Shown in pieces: positions 48,094 to 57,147 of a stretch of DNA of 64,000 bases. The notes beneath the pieces are model-generated. The model was given only the letters and a program-made list of their open reading frames with translations, did not search any database and had not been told where the DNA came from. Numbering within the stretch: the stretch's first letter is position 1; the number at the start of each line of letters is the position of its first letter. Location of the stretch: assembly GCF_000805455.1 (NCBI RefSeq), contig NZ_JSUS01000071.1, forward strand, positions 597,193-661,192, in the 5' to 3' direction. This stretch comes from Acinetobacter sp. A47 (GTDB lineage Bacteria > Pseudomonadota > Gammaproteobacteria > Pseudomonadales > Moraxellaceae). A program made the position numbers and the translations under genes.

Positions 48094-49389
48094 ATGTCCA
48101 GCTGGTTTCCAAAATGGCAGCCGTATCAGGGGACGGTCGATCATCGCCCTGTTGCGACCAATGAATATTTGCCGCCCTTACAAAGTGCGGTGCTGGGGGT
48201 TCAACACGCATTTGCCATGTTCGGCTCAACCGTACTTGCACCTTTATTGATGGGTTTTAGCCCGAACCTGGCCATTTTAATGTCAGGGATCTGTACCATC
48301 CTGTTTTTCTTTATGACCGGTGGACGTGTTCCAAGCTATTTAGGTTCAAGTTTTGCCTTTATTGGCGTGGTGGCAGCAGCAACCGGCCATGTCACCGGCT
48401 CAGGCGCCAACCCGAACCTGTCGGTTGCGCTGGGCGGAATTGTGGTGTGCGGGATTGTGTATGCCCTGATCGGCTTTGCGGTAATGCTGACCGGTACCCG
48501 CTGGATTGAAAAACTCATGCCACCTGTGGTCACCGGTGCAATCGTGATGATCATTGGACTCAACCTTGCGCCTGTGACCATCAAGGGCGTGGCAGGCCAG
48601 CCTTTTGAAATGTGGATGGCCTTAATTACCGTGCTCAGTATGGGTATTATTGCGGTATTTACCAAGGGCCTGTTACAGCGCTTGCTGCTCCTGATCGGCC
48701 TGTTGATTGCCTATGCCATTTATGCCATTGCCAGCAATGTTCTGGGATACGGCAAACCGATTGATTTCTCCCAGATCTCGGCAGCGCCCTGGTTCGGCAT
48801 GCCGAGCTTCTCGCATCCGACTTTCGACTTGAATGCCATTCTGATCATTGCGCCTGTGGCCCTGATTTTAGTCGCAGAAAACCTGGGCCATATCAAGGCT
48901 GTGGGAGCAATGACCGGTGAAAACCTCACACCGCAACTGGGCAAGGCCTTTGTTGCCGACGGTGTTGCAACCACCTTATCGGGTAGTGTCGGTGCACCTG
49001 GCATGACCACTTATGGTGAGAATATTGGTGTCATGGCAGTCACCCGTGTTTACTCGACACTGGTCTTTGTCATCGCCGGAGTGTTTGCAATTTTCCTCGG
49101 ACTTTCCCCGAAGTTCGGTGCCGTTATTAGCACTATTCCAAGCGCTGTGCTGACCGGCGCATCCATTGTGGTATTTGGCCTGATCACCATTGCCGGCGCC
49201 AAAATCTGGATCGAAAATAAAGTCGACTTCTCCAATAATAAAAACCTGATTGTGGCTTCAGTCACCATTATCCTGGGTGCAGGCAACTTCGAGTTGCTGT
49301 TTGGCAGCTTCAATCTGGGCGGGATCGGAACAGCAACTTTTGCAGCGATTTTCCTGAACCTGCTCTTTAACCTAAAAGATAAAAACTAA
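48094..49389 (+). CDS. NCS2 pyrimidine permease, RutG/UraA-like
   Basis: A 431-residue uptake transporter of the nucleobase:cation symporter 2 family, probably for uracil or another pyrimidine. The sequence tracks E. coli RutG closely: VLGVQHAFAMFGSTVLAP, FFFMTGGRVPSYLGSS, LMPPVVTGAIVMIIGLNLAP, LVAENLGHIKAVG with the substrate glutamate, and TTYGENIGVMAVTRVYSTLV. About fourteen hydrophobic segments fit the 7+7 fold. None of the rut catabolic genes are beside it. No clear ribosome binding site precedes the ATG. A terminator follows. Confidence 0.9.
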   Translation: MSSWFPKWQPYQGTVDHRPVATNEYLPPLQSAVLGVQHAFAMFGSTVLAPLLMGFSPNLAILMSGICTILFFFMTGGRVPSYLGSSFAFIGVVAAATGHVTGSGANPNLSVALGGIVVCGIVYALIGFAVMLTGTRWIEKLMPPVVTGAIVMIIGLNLAPVTIKGVAGQPFEMWMALITVLSMGIIAVFTKGLLQRLLLLIGLLIAYAIYAIASNVLGYGKPIDFSQISAAPWFGMPSFSHPTFDLNAILIIAPVALILVAENLGHIKAVGAMTGENLTPQLGKAFVADGVATTLSGSVGAPGMTTYGENIGVMAVTRVYSTLVFVIAGVFAIFLGLSPKFGAVISTIPSAVLTGASIVVFGLITIAGAKIWIENKVDFSNNKNLIVASVTIILGAGNFELLFGSFNLGGIGTATFAAIFLNLLFNLKDKN

Positions 49390-49397
49390 AAACTCGC

Positions 49398-49421
49398 AGG
49401 CAGCCTCAGGGCTGCCTTTTT
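49398..49421 (+). terminator. Permease terminator
   Basis: AGGCAGCC/GGCTGCCT stem followed by TTTTTATT. Confidence 0.88.
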
Positions 49422-49497
49422 ATTGCCATCTTGCGCCCTATCTTTATCTGGCCCAGTTTTAGTATGATGGCCTTTTATACTTCAATACGTTCCGCTC

Positions 49498-50394
49498 ATG
49501 CGTTTCGATTTCTTTGATTTACAATTATTCCAGCATATCGCCAGTACCGGCAGTCTCACCAAAGGGGCGGAACGCTCTGCAATTTCCTTGCAGGCCGCCA
49601 GTGAACGGATTAAAAAACTCGAACAATATTTTGATAGCCGCTTGTTGACCCGTCACACCACAGGCGTTGAGCTGACCACTGCGGGTCATGCCCTGTCCGA
49701 GCATGCCAGACGGCTATTGCAACAAAAAGACCAGCTCGAACAGGACATGCAGCGCTTCCGGCAACAGGCCTCGGAAGCGTTGACCTTATGGTGTAACTCT
49801 TCTGCCCAAAGTGAATATTTACCTGCGTTATTGCCACAATATCTGGTTGTTAACCCGGATATCAATCTGGAACTCCACGAAGCAGAAAGTTCTGACATCG
49901 TTGAGGCACTGACCCTGGGGGTGGCACGTTTAGGGCTGGTTTCCAGCTTCTTTGATACCGGTCATTTGCAAACGCAGGAATTTGCCCGTGATCCTCTGGT
50001 CCTGATCTGTCCGGCTGGACATGCCTTGTGCCGGCATACACAGCTCAATCTGGTCGATGCCTTAAAGTACGGTTTTATTGGCCTGATGCCACATCACTCC
50101 TTGCAGCAATCGATTGAAACCCAGGCCAGACTGTTGGGCTTCACCATCCAGTACCGCCTGCGTCTGCCTAACTTTGCAGCCATTGCCGAAGTGGTGGCCA
50201 AGGGAGCAGGTATTGCGATTATGCCCGCCTGTGCGGCACAGCGCTTGCAGGCCGATTATGCTTTCCATAGCGTACACTTGCTGGGTGCCTGGGCCAATCG
50301 CAAACTGCTGCTGGCAGCCCAGGATTTTTCCCTGCTGCCGACAAACTATCAACAGTTTGCGGCATTCCTGATGCAGCACCGCATAACAGGCTAA
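49498..50394 (+). CDS. LysR family transcriptional regulator
   Basis: A 298-residue LysR regulator: N-terminal helix-turn-helix (FQHIASTGSLTKGAERSAIS, then QAASERIKKLEQYF) with an effector domain of the periplasmic-binding type. It is convergent with the TauE-like permease 6 bases away, and follows the NCS2 permease on the same strand beyond a terminator. No divergent target gene exists, so its regulon cannot be guessed from position. The ATG at MRFDFFDLQLF is the canonical LysR beginning. Confidence 0.92.
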   Translation: MRFDFFDLQLFQHIASTGSLTKGAERSAISLQAASERIKKLEQYFDSRLLTRHTTGVELTTAGHALSEHARRLLQQKDQLEQDMQRFRQQASEALTLWCNSSAQSEYLPALLPQYLVVNPDINLELHEAESSDIVEALTLGVARLGLVSSFFDTGHLQTQEFARDPLVLICPAGHALCRHTQLNLVDALKYGFIGLMPHHSLQQSIETQARLLGFTIQYRLRLPNFAAIAEVVAKGAGIAIMPACAAQRLQADYAFHSVHLLGAWANRKLLLAAQDFSLLPTNYQQFAAFLMQHRITG

Positions 50395-50400
50395 TCCGGA

Positions 50401-51132
50401 TTAATGCAGGATCATATATAAGCCCAATGCGGTAAGCCCCATAAAAAACAGACGGCGGAAACGTTGCTCATTAAGCTGATAACGGATTTTTTTACCCAGC
50501 CACATCCCCAGCAAGGCAGCGACCAAAGCCACCGCAGACAGACGATAATCCAGCGTGATACCCTGCATCGGATGATGATGCAGAAAAAAGGCCAGACAGA
50601 AGGTAGAAACGGTAAAGGTCAGTCCCAGGGCCTGTACCAGTTCATCCCGTTGCAAGTGTAAAGACTGTAAATACGGCACCACCGGAATAATCACGACCCC
50701 TGTTGCCACGGTCACCGCCCCGCCGAGATAACCGACCACAGGCGACAGCCAGCGTTCATATTGCCCAAGATGGGGCAGTTTCTTCACGCAGAGGCCATAC
50801 AGCCCATATAACGCCAGCATGCAGCCCAGTAAAATTTCACTATGATGCCCGTGACTCTGGCTCAAGGTCGGTAAAAAGCTCCAGATCGAACCGGCGATAA
50901 TACCGGCCAGCAAGGTCCAGAAACGGCGGATAAAGGCCCAGACCCGGCCTTCGGCAAACAGTTGCCAGATATTGGTGATCATGGAAGGTACAATCAGCAG
51001 GGAGGCTGCCTGAAACGGGCTCATGGCAATGGTCAGTAGCCCCATCGATACCGCAGGAAGGCCCAGTCCGATCATGCCTTTAATCGTGCCGGCAAAGACA
51101 AATACCGCGATAATGATGGCTAGAAAAGTCAC
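50401..51132 (-). CDS. TauE/SafE family permease
   Basis: A 243-residue inner-membrane protein with seven to eight hydrophobic segments and the repeated TauE/SafE motif GTIKGMIGLGLPAVSMGLLT and VVGYLGGAVTVATGVVIIP. The family is linked to export or uptake of sulphur-containing organic anions such as sulphite, sulphoacetate or taurine products. The substrate is unknown here. The start is GTG, fixed by GGAG seven bases upstream. It ends 6 bases from the convergent LysR gene, which could regulate it from a distance, but nothing shows this. Confidence 0.88.
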   Translation of the reverse strand: MTFLAIIIAVFVFAGTIKGMIGLGLPAVSMGLLTIAMSPFQAASLLIVPSMITNIWQLFAEGRVWAFIRRFWTLLAGIIAGSIWSFLPTLSQSHGHHSEILLGCMLALYGLYGLCVKKLPHLGQYERWLSPVVGYLGGAVTVATGVVIIPVVPYLQSLHLQRDELVQALGLTFTVSTFCLAFFLHHHPMQGITLDYRLSAVALVAALLGMWLGKKIRYQLNEQRFRRLFFMGLTALGLYMILH

Positions 51133-51212
51133 ACTTTAGCTCCGATTGTGCATCGGTGCTATGCTACGAAAAAAACCGCAGCCTGCCCTATTCTTATTTT
51201 TGGGAGCCGGCC

Positions 51213-52502
51213 TCAATCAAAAGTTGAGGCCATTTTATATTTTTCTTCCAGTACGTTACTGAGAATGCTTTCAATCATCCAGACCCGGTACAGGCTATTG
51301 AAGACATAGCACTGCCCGTCAATTCTCAATTCGAGTACAGGAAAATCAGGCTGGTGCTTTTGCTGGCACAGCTCATCATTGTGCTGGAGTAATACCTCGA
51401 TATCCTGCTCGGTCACATGCTCAATATTGAGCTGTCTCTGCATACGCTGAAAATGGGCCTTGAATGACAGGTCTTTGCCCTGTGTCCATACCGCTTCCAG
51501 AATCTCATGAATACAGTCCACCTGCTGCTCTGCTGCGACACTATAAAACAGGCGGGCCATTTCATAGGTGGCTTCTCTGGTCGGACGGCAAAACGGGGTA
51601 AATGCCACCTGGGTACGCTTGGAAACACGTGTCGCCAGACTCCAGTCAAACCAGTCACGTCCATGATAACTCAGCGGGTAAACCTTCAACTTGATATTAT
51701 AATAATTGGCCAGTTCTTCCTGGATATAGGCCAGTAATAACCAGCTCATCGGGTCTTCAAGTGCAATATACAGATCTAGTTCGGGATGCAAGGCCTGCAC
51801 TTCCGACAGGGCTTCCCCGTCATTGATCAAATGCTCGCGCCATTCGATATGATTAATCAGGAAAATCGGATTGCCTGTCAGCAGTTTCTGCTGCTTGAGC
51901 CGCCGGGTCAGACGCAGCAGATCATCAACGGCCTGATATTTACGCTCGCCAAATTCAAAATAACTGGCAAGCACTGGCACATCTTTAAAAATACGTTCCG
52001 GATAATCCTGAGGGGTCTGATGCTGGCGCGCCATCGCATAGAGCGTCCGCAATTTGCCATATTGCTGCTGCCACAGCATGTGGAACACATCTTCCAGCAA
52101 ATGCAGGAAATTCTGATCTCTGAGGGGGGTATTTCTTAGAATTGTTTCTGCTTGTTGTAAGGCTTCTGCGCTGGGAAGCTCCGGGGTATCGTCAAAACCA
52201 AAACGATGCTGTTTGGCCAAAATCTTCGCATCATTCAAACAATAGTTATGCCAGTCCTGTCTGGACATGCCATTGGGAGGTTCGGCATCTTGCCTTGAAA
52301 TAATGACTTTTAGGGGCTTGAGTTCATCACTCAGGATTTCATTGAGCTGATCCAGTTCTTGCACCGCAAGATAGCTATAAACATCGTCTAGACGCAGGTA
52401 AATACTTAAACCCTGTTGCGTAGGTAATTCCGCCTGACGAGAAGGTTTCTGGTAGAACCAACTCGATCGGATGGGATCAAACCAACGACGTAACAAAGAC
52501 AT
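51213..52502 (-). CDS. Protein with two DsbA/2-hydroxychromene isomerase-like halves
   Basis: A 429-residue protein that appears to be an internal duplication. The first half starts LSIYLRLDDVYSYLAVQEL near residue 32, and the second LDLYIALEDPMSWLLLAYI near 242. Each continues to a strand of the LKVIIS or LKVYPLS type, a helical insert and an FW/LW-type helix (HMLWQQQYG, EAVWTQGKD). The layout is that of thioredoxin-fold DsbA-like proteins of the HCCA isomerase/GST-kappa group. Neither half has a CxxC, so thiol oxidation is unlikely. There is no signal peptide. Some genomes label it DSBA oxidoreductase; its function is unknown. Confidence 0.72.
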   Translation of the reverse strand: MSLLRRWFDPIRSSWFYQKPSRQAELPTQQGLSIYLRLDDVYSYLAVQELDQLNEILSDELKPLKVIISRQDAEPPNGMSRQDWHNYCLNDAKILAKQHRFGFDDTPELPSAEALQQAETILRNTPLRDQNFLHLLEDVFHMLWQQQYGKLRTLYAMARQHQTPQDYPERIFKDVPVLASYFEFGERKYQAVDDLLRLTRRLKQQKLLTGNPIFLINHIEWREHLINDGEALSEVQALHPELDLYIALEDPMSWLLLAYIQEELANYYNIKLKVYPLSYHGRDWFDWSLATRVSKRTQVAFTPFCRPTREATYEMARLFYSVAAEQQVDCIHEILEAVWTQGKDLSFKAHFQRMQRQLNIEHVTEQDIEVLLQHNDELCQQKHQPDFPVLELRIDGQCYVFNSLYRVWMIESILSNVLEEKYKMASTFD

Positions 52503-52607
52503 GTCGATAGCCTCTAATGGTCATAAATCAAGATAGGAATAGATTTGCTCAGGTCTGTGTACAAACAGGCGAGCCAGTAAGGTGTCAGTATCTTATAAAA
52601 TGAGATA

Positions 52608-52635
52608 AAAGTCCCCCTTAATTGAAAGGGGGACT
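52608..52635 (-). terminator. ilvD terminator
   Basis: AGTCCCCCTT/AAGGGGGACT, read leftward followed by TTTTATCTCATTTTA. Confidence 0.88.
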
Positions 52636-52643
52636 GCAAGGGA

Positions 52644-54473
52644 TTACAAAACTCGTACTGCGCCTTTGGCTGCACTGGTCGAATGCATGGCATAAATCTT
52701 CAATGATTTTGACACCTTACGCTTACGCTCTTCTGCTGGATGCCAGCCTTTGGCATCCTGAACGGTACGGCGGTGTGCCAGCGTTGCATCATCAACATCA
52801 AGATGAATGCTACGGTTTGGAATATCAATCTGGATGGTATCCCCATCTTCAACCAGACCAATTGCACCACCTTCAGCCGCTTCTGGAGAAATGTGACCGA
52901 TCGACAGGCCTGAAGACCCGCCTGAGAAACGGCCATCGGTAATCAGGGCACAGTCCTTACCTAAACCTTTGGATTTCAGATAACTGGTTGGATACAGCAT
53001 TTCCTGCATACCCGGCCCACCACGAGGGCCTTCGTAGCGGATCACCACGATATCGCCCGCCACAATTTTGTGATCCAGAATGGCGTCTACCGCGGCATCC
53101 TGACTTTCAAACACGCGTGCTGTACCGGTAAATTTCAGGATGGATTCATCCACACCTGCTGTTTTTACGATACAGCCATCTAATGCGATGTTGCCATACA
53201 GTACCGCCAGACCGCCATCTTTAGAGAAGGCGTGTTCAGCATTACGAATCACCCCTTTCTCACGGTCGCCGTCTAAAGTCGAGTAATAACGGTTTTGCGA
53301 AAATGCCACCTGGGTTGGAATGCCACCCGGTGATGAACGATAGAACTCATACACGTCAGCATCTTCGGTACGGATGATATCCCATTTGTCCAGGGCATCC
53401 TTGAGGGTTTTTTCATGCACGGTTGGGCATGAGGTATTGAGCAGGCCGGCACGGTCCAGTTCGCCCAGAATCGCCATAATTCCGCCTGCGCGGTGTACGT
53501 CTTCCATATGTACATCTTGCTTTGCCGGAGCAACTTTGGACAATACCGGAACCTGACGGGACAGGCGGTCAATATCATCCATAGTGAAATCAACTTCGGC
53601 TTCGTGCGCCGCTGCCAGTAAATGCAATACGGTATTGGTCGATCCACCCATTGCAATATCCAGCGTCATGGCATTTTCAAACGCCGCTTTGGTTGCAATC
53701 GAACGCGGTAAAATGCTGTCGTCATTCTGTTCATAATAACGTTTTGCCAGTTCAACCACGAGACGCCCTGCTTTCAGGAACAGCTTCTCACGGTTGGCAT
53801 GGGTTGCCACGATTGAACCGTTACCCGGTAACGATAGACCCAAGGCTTCAGTCAGACAGTTCATCGAGTTGGCAGTGAACATGCCCGAACATGAACCACA
53901 GGTTGGGCAGGCTGAACGCTCAAACGCTTTGACTTCTTCATCGGTATAGCTTTCGTCGGCAGCAACCACCATGGCATCAACCAGATCAATGGCCTTCTCA
54001 TCACCGCGGAACTTCACTTTACCCGCTTCCATTGGCCCGCCAGATACGAACACCACCGGAATGTTCAGGCGCATTGCTGCCATCAACATTCCCGGAGTGA
54101 TCTTGTCACAGTTTGAGATACACACCATGGCATCGGCACAATGAGCATTGACCATGTATTCTACCGAGTCGGCAATCAAATCACGTGATGGCAGTGAATA
54201 CAGCATGCCGTCATGGCCCATGGCAATCCCGTCATCAACGGCAATGGTATTGAATTCTTTCGCGACACCACCAGCAGCTTCAATTTCTCTCGCAACAAGT
54301 TGACCTAAATCCTTGAGGTGCACGTGACCAGGAACAAACTGGGTAAATGAGTTGACCACCGCAATAATAGGTTTGCCAAAATCTTCATCTTTCATGCCGG
54401 TCGCACGCCATAAACCACGCGCGCCAGCCATATTTCTTCCATGTGTTGATGTTTTCGAACGATAATCAGGCAT
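52644..54473 (-). CDS. ilvD: Dihydroxy-acid dehydratase
   Basis: Dehydrates dihydroxy acids in the valine, isoleucine and pantothenate pathways. The 609-residue protein holds the cluster cysteines in [12 protein letters not shown] and [16 protein letters not shown], the metal site around [11 protein letters not shown], and the C-terminal catalytic serine region [21 protein letters not shown]. The start [13 protein letters not shown] is the family's usual one; a longer reading adds 14 residues. A GGGA site precedes it. It is monocistronic, between a thioredoxin-like protein gene and fmt. Confidence 0.97.
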   Translation of the reverse strand: MPDYRSKTSTHGRNMAGARGLWRATGMKDEDFGKPIIAVVNSFTQFVPGHVHLKDLGQLVAREIEAAGGVAKEFNTIAVDDGIAMGHDGMLYSLPSRDLIADSVEYMVNAHCADAMVCISNCDKITPGMLMAAMRLNIPVVFVSGGPMEAGKVKFRGDEKAIDLVDAMVVAADESYTDEEVKAFERSACPTCGSCSGMFTANSMNCLTEALGLSLPGNGSIVATHANREKLFLKAGRLVVELAKRYYEQNDDSILPRSIATKAAFENAMTLDIAMGGSTNTVLHLLAAAHEAEVDFTMDDIDRLSRQVPVLSKVAPAKQDVHMEDVHRAGGIMAILGELDRAGLLNTSCPTVHEKTLKDALDKWDIIRTEDADVYEFYRSSPGGIPTQVAFSQNRYYSTLDGDREKGVIRNAEHAFSKDGGLAVLYGNIALDGCIVKTAGVDESILKFTGTARVFESQDAAVDAILDHKIVAGDIVVIRYEGPRGGPGMQEMLYPTSYLKSKGLGKDCALITDGRFSGGSSGLSIGHISPEAAEGGAIGLVEDGDTIQIDIPNRSIHLDVDDATLAHRRTVQDAKGWHPAEERKRKVSKSLKIYAMHSTSAAKGAVRVL

Positions 54474-54625
54474 TTTGTATTCCCAACAAGTTTGTGCTCG
54501 AGACGAATAGGACATTCTCTCTGGCGAAATGATACTGAGCTTCCTGCATCATACTACAAGTTATCGTTTAACAGATGACCAACAGGCCTATCTTTTTTTG
54601 TACAAAAGCAATTCAATCCCACTGA

Positions 54626-54655
54626 TTAGGGACTCATCACTTTTTCGCTTATAAT
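54626..54655 (+). promoter_or_regulatory. fmt promoter
   Basis: A perfect -10 box TATAAT (54650-54655) about 30 bases before the GTG start; the -35 region (TTAGGG) is poor. Confidence 0.45.
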
Positions 54656-54684
54656 TTAAGGCAAGTTTTAGTTGGATTGTCTTT

Positions 54685-55647
54685 GTGAAAATCATTTTTG
54701 CTGGTACGCCTGAATTTGCGGCAACCGCATTGGCGGCATTATTAAAAACATCACACCAGATCATTGCAGTTTATACCCAGCCCGACCGTAAGGCAGGCCG
54801 CGGGCAAAAACTGACGCCTTCACCGGTAAAACAATTGGCACTTGAGCACGGTTTACCGGTATATCAGCCTTTAAATTTTAAAGCATCGACAGAAGACGGT
54901 GTGGCAGCTCGACAACAACTGGCAGCCTTGGGTGCCGATGTCATGGTGGTTGCGGCCTATGGCCTGATCTTGCCACAAGCAGTTTTGGATACCCCTAAAT
55001 ATGGCTGTCTCAATATCCACGGTTCCCTGCTGCCACGCTGGCGGGGGGCTGCGCCGATCCAGCGCGCCATCGCCACAGGCGATGCTGAAACCGGCATTAC
55101 CATCATGCAAATGGCGGCGGGTCTGGATACCGGCGACATGATGTATAAGACTTATTGTCCAATTACAGCCGAAGATACCTCTGCCAGCTTGCACGATAAA
55201 CTGGCACTACAAGGTGCCGAGGCGATTTGTACCGTGCTTGAATCAGAACAAAGCTTGCAGGATTTTATTGAAAAGCGTGAAGTACAGGATGAAGCCCTGA
55301 CCGTGTATGCCCATAAACTGGTGAAAGCAGAAGCCCGTATAGACTGGCACCAGAATGCGCTTCAAATTGACCGTAATATCCGTGCCTTCAATCCTTGGCC
55401 GGTGGCATTTATTCAACTGGATGAAAATAATGCCTTACGTGTCTGGGGTTCAATGCTTTCTCAGCACAGCAAGGCAGATGCACAAAGTGGTGAAATTCTG
55501 GCGATCGATAAACAGGGGGTGCATGTGGCCTGTGGCGATCATACCGCCGTGTGCCTGACCAGCTTGCAATGGCCGGGTGCTAAAGCCTTGAATCCGGTAC
55601 AAATTGCCCAGACCCAGAAACTGCATATTGGACAAATTCTCCCATGA
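54685..55647 (+). CDS. fmt: Methionyl-tRNA formyltransferase
   Basis: Formylates initiator Met-tRNA. The 320-residue protein begins IIFAGTPEFAATAL, has the formyl-tetrahydrofolate and catalytic motif NIHGSLLPRWRGAAPIQRA, then TGITIMQMAAGLDTGDM. The C-terminal OB-like domain binds tRNA. The start is GTG; the family N-terminus starts exactly there. It overlaps rsmB by four bases (ATGA). In many bacteria def (peptide deformylase) precedes fmt; here the upstream neighbour is ilvD on the other strand, so def is elsewhere. Confidence 0.97.
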   Translation: MKIIFAGTPEFAATALAALLKTSHQIIAVYTQPDRKAGRGQKLTPSPVKQLALEHGLPVYQPLNFKASTEDGVAARQQLAALGADVMVVAAYGLILPQAVLDTPKYGCLNIHGSLLPRWRGAAPIQRAIATGDAETGITIMQMAAGLDTGDMMYKTYCPITAEDTSASLHDKLALQGAEAICTVLESEQSLQDFIEKREVQDEALTVYAHKLVKAEARIDWHQNALQIDRNIRAFNPWPVAFIQLDENNALRVWGSMLSQHSKADAQSGEILAIDKQGVHVACGDHTAVCLTSLQWPGAKALNPVQIAQTQKLHIGQILP

Positions 55648-56954
55648 GCCAACCGAATCAATCCTCTACCAAAAATTTGAATCTGCGCGCGCAAGTTATC
55701 AAGACACTTTTGGCCGTTCAAAATGGGCAATCCCTGTCTTCTGTTCTGAATCAACACATCAGTCTGGTGGCTGAACGTGACCGCGGTTTATATCACGAAC
55801 TGACGCTGGGTTGTTTACGCCAGTGGTTTTCTTTAAAAGCCATTACCTTACCCTTGCTTACAAAACCCTTAGACAATGAAGCGCTGGAAAGTTGTTTGTA
55901 CCTGGGTTTATATCAAATTTTATGTACGCGTATTCCGGTGCATGCTGCAATTTCAGAAACGGTAAATGCGGCCAAACAACTTGGTTTCGAGCCCATGAGC
56001 GGGGTGGTCAATGCGATTCTGCGTCGTGTTTCACGTGAAACAGCCGAATTTGAAACAGCTTTGAATAAGACACATGGCCTGCCGAGCTGGTTATTCAAAC
56101 GTCTTAAAAAAGACTGGCCTGAGCAAGCAGAGACTTTATGTCAGGCCTTAAAACAGGTCGCGCCACTGACCTTGCGCGTCAATCAACGCCAAGTCAGTCG
56201 TAACGAGTATCTAGAGATTCTGCAAGAAGAACAGATCGATGCCCGTCCCTGCAGGTTTTCAGATGTGGGCATCGTTTTGGAACAAACGGGTAATATTACC
56301 CATTTACCCGGTTTTGAAGCGGGCGGTTTTTCCGTTCAGGATGAACATGCACAATTGTGTGCGACACTATTACCCGACCTTGATGGCCAGGTGGTGGTCG
56401 ATGCCTGTGCCGCACCTGGCGGTAAAACCGCACACATCCTGGAGCGCTTTAACCCTGAAAAACTGATTGCGCTGGATCATGATGCAAAACGCTTGTTACG
56501 TGTTTCTGAAAATCTGGAGCGACTTGGCCTCAATCAGAACAATGTTGAGATCGCCACGGCTGATGCCACCACATGGCAGGCACCAGAACCCGTCGACTGT
56601 ATCGTGCTGGATGCGCCCTGTTCTGCCACAGGCGTGATTCGTCGCCACCCCGATATCCGACTGTTAAGACAGTCAACCGATATCGCGCAAACGGTTGCCT
56701 TACAGCAACAGATTTTGCAGCAGATGTGGCAACAGCTCAAAGTAGGCGGAACTCTGCTCTATATCACCTGCTCGATTCTCAAAGCAGAAAATGAGCAACA
56801 AATGGCAGCTTTCTTTGCTGAGCATGGCAATGCCGAAGAAATCAAGATTGAAGCGGACTGGGGCATTGAACAGCGCTATGGCCGCCAGTTACTTCCAGCC
56901 GCACAAACCGGCGATGGATTCTATTATTGCCTGATTAAAAAACGGGCATCATAA
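55644..56954 (+). CDS. rsmB: 16S rRNA (cytosine-967 C5) methyltransferase
   Basis: Methylates C967 of 16S rRNA with S-adenosylmethionine. The 436-residue protein has an N-terminal NusB-like RNA-binding domain (about 1-150) and a Rossmann methyltransferase. The SAM site is DACAAPGGKTAHILE, followed by VLDAPCSATGVIRRHPDI with one conserved cysteine and YITCSILKAENE with the catalytic one. The ATG overlaps the fmt stop, so translation is coupled. trkA, its frequent partner, does not follow. A strong terminator closes the pair. Confidence 0.96.
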   Translation: MSQPNQSSTKNLNLRAQVIKTLLAVQNGQSLSSVLNQHISLVAERDRGLYHELTLGCLRQWFSLKAITLPLLTKPLDNEALESCLYLGLYQILCTRIPVHAAISETVNAAKQLGFEPMSGVVNAILRRVSRETAEFETALNKTHGLPSWLFKRLKKDWPEQAETLCQALKQVAPLTLRVNQRQVSRNEYLEILQEEQIDARPCRFSDVGIVLEQTGNITHLPGFEAGGFSVQDEHAQLCATLLPDLDGQVVVDACAAPGGKTAHILERFNPEKLIALDHDAKRLLRVSENLERLGLNQNNVEIATADATTWQAPEPVDCIVLDAPCSATGVIRRHPDIRLLRQSTDIAQTVALQQQILQQMWQQLKVGGTLLYITCSILKAENEQQMAAFFAEHGNAEEIKIEADWGIEQRYGRQLLPAAQTGDGFYYCLIKKRAS

Positions 56955-56983
56955 AAAAAGCAGGCTTTAAGCCTGCTTTTTTT
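56953..56983. terminator. Terminator between rsmB and metS-like gene
   Basis: AAAAAAAGCAGGC/GCCTGCTTTTTTT, symmetric A and T runs, so it can serve both convergent transcripts. Confidence 0.92.
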
Positions 56984-56993
56984 GAAGCTGTTT

Positions 56994-57137
56994 TTACAAT
57001 GTATGCTGGTCTTTTACCTCTTCCAGAACATCATCGAGCTCTTCTGGATGTTTCATTAAATGCAGGATGGATAACGCCAGTCCGCCCCAGACAAACAGCA
57101 TTGAAATCATCATCATGACGATTGCTGAAGTATTCAT
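56994..57137 (-). CDS. metS: Small subunit of a methionine/alanine NSS transporter
   Basis: A 47-residue peptide with one transmembrane segment (AIVMMMISMLFVWGGLALSI) followed by a short acidic tail (HPEELDDVLEEVKD). This is the pattern of the MetS-type small subunits that accompany MetP transporters; in Corynebacterium the small subunit is needed for methionine and alanine uptake. AGGAG precedes the ATG with good spacing, and it starts 10 bases after the transporter's stop on the same strand, which confirms the pairing. Confidence 0.85.
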   Translation of the reverse strand: MNTSAIVMMMISMLFVWGGLALSILHLMKHPEELDDVLEEVKDQHTL

Positions 57138-57147
57138 GTTTTTTCTC

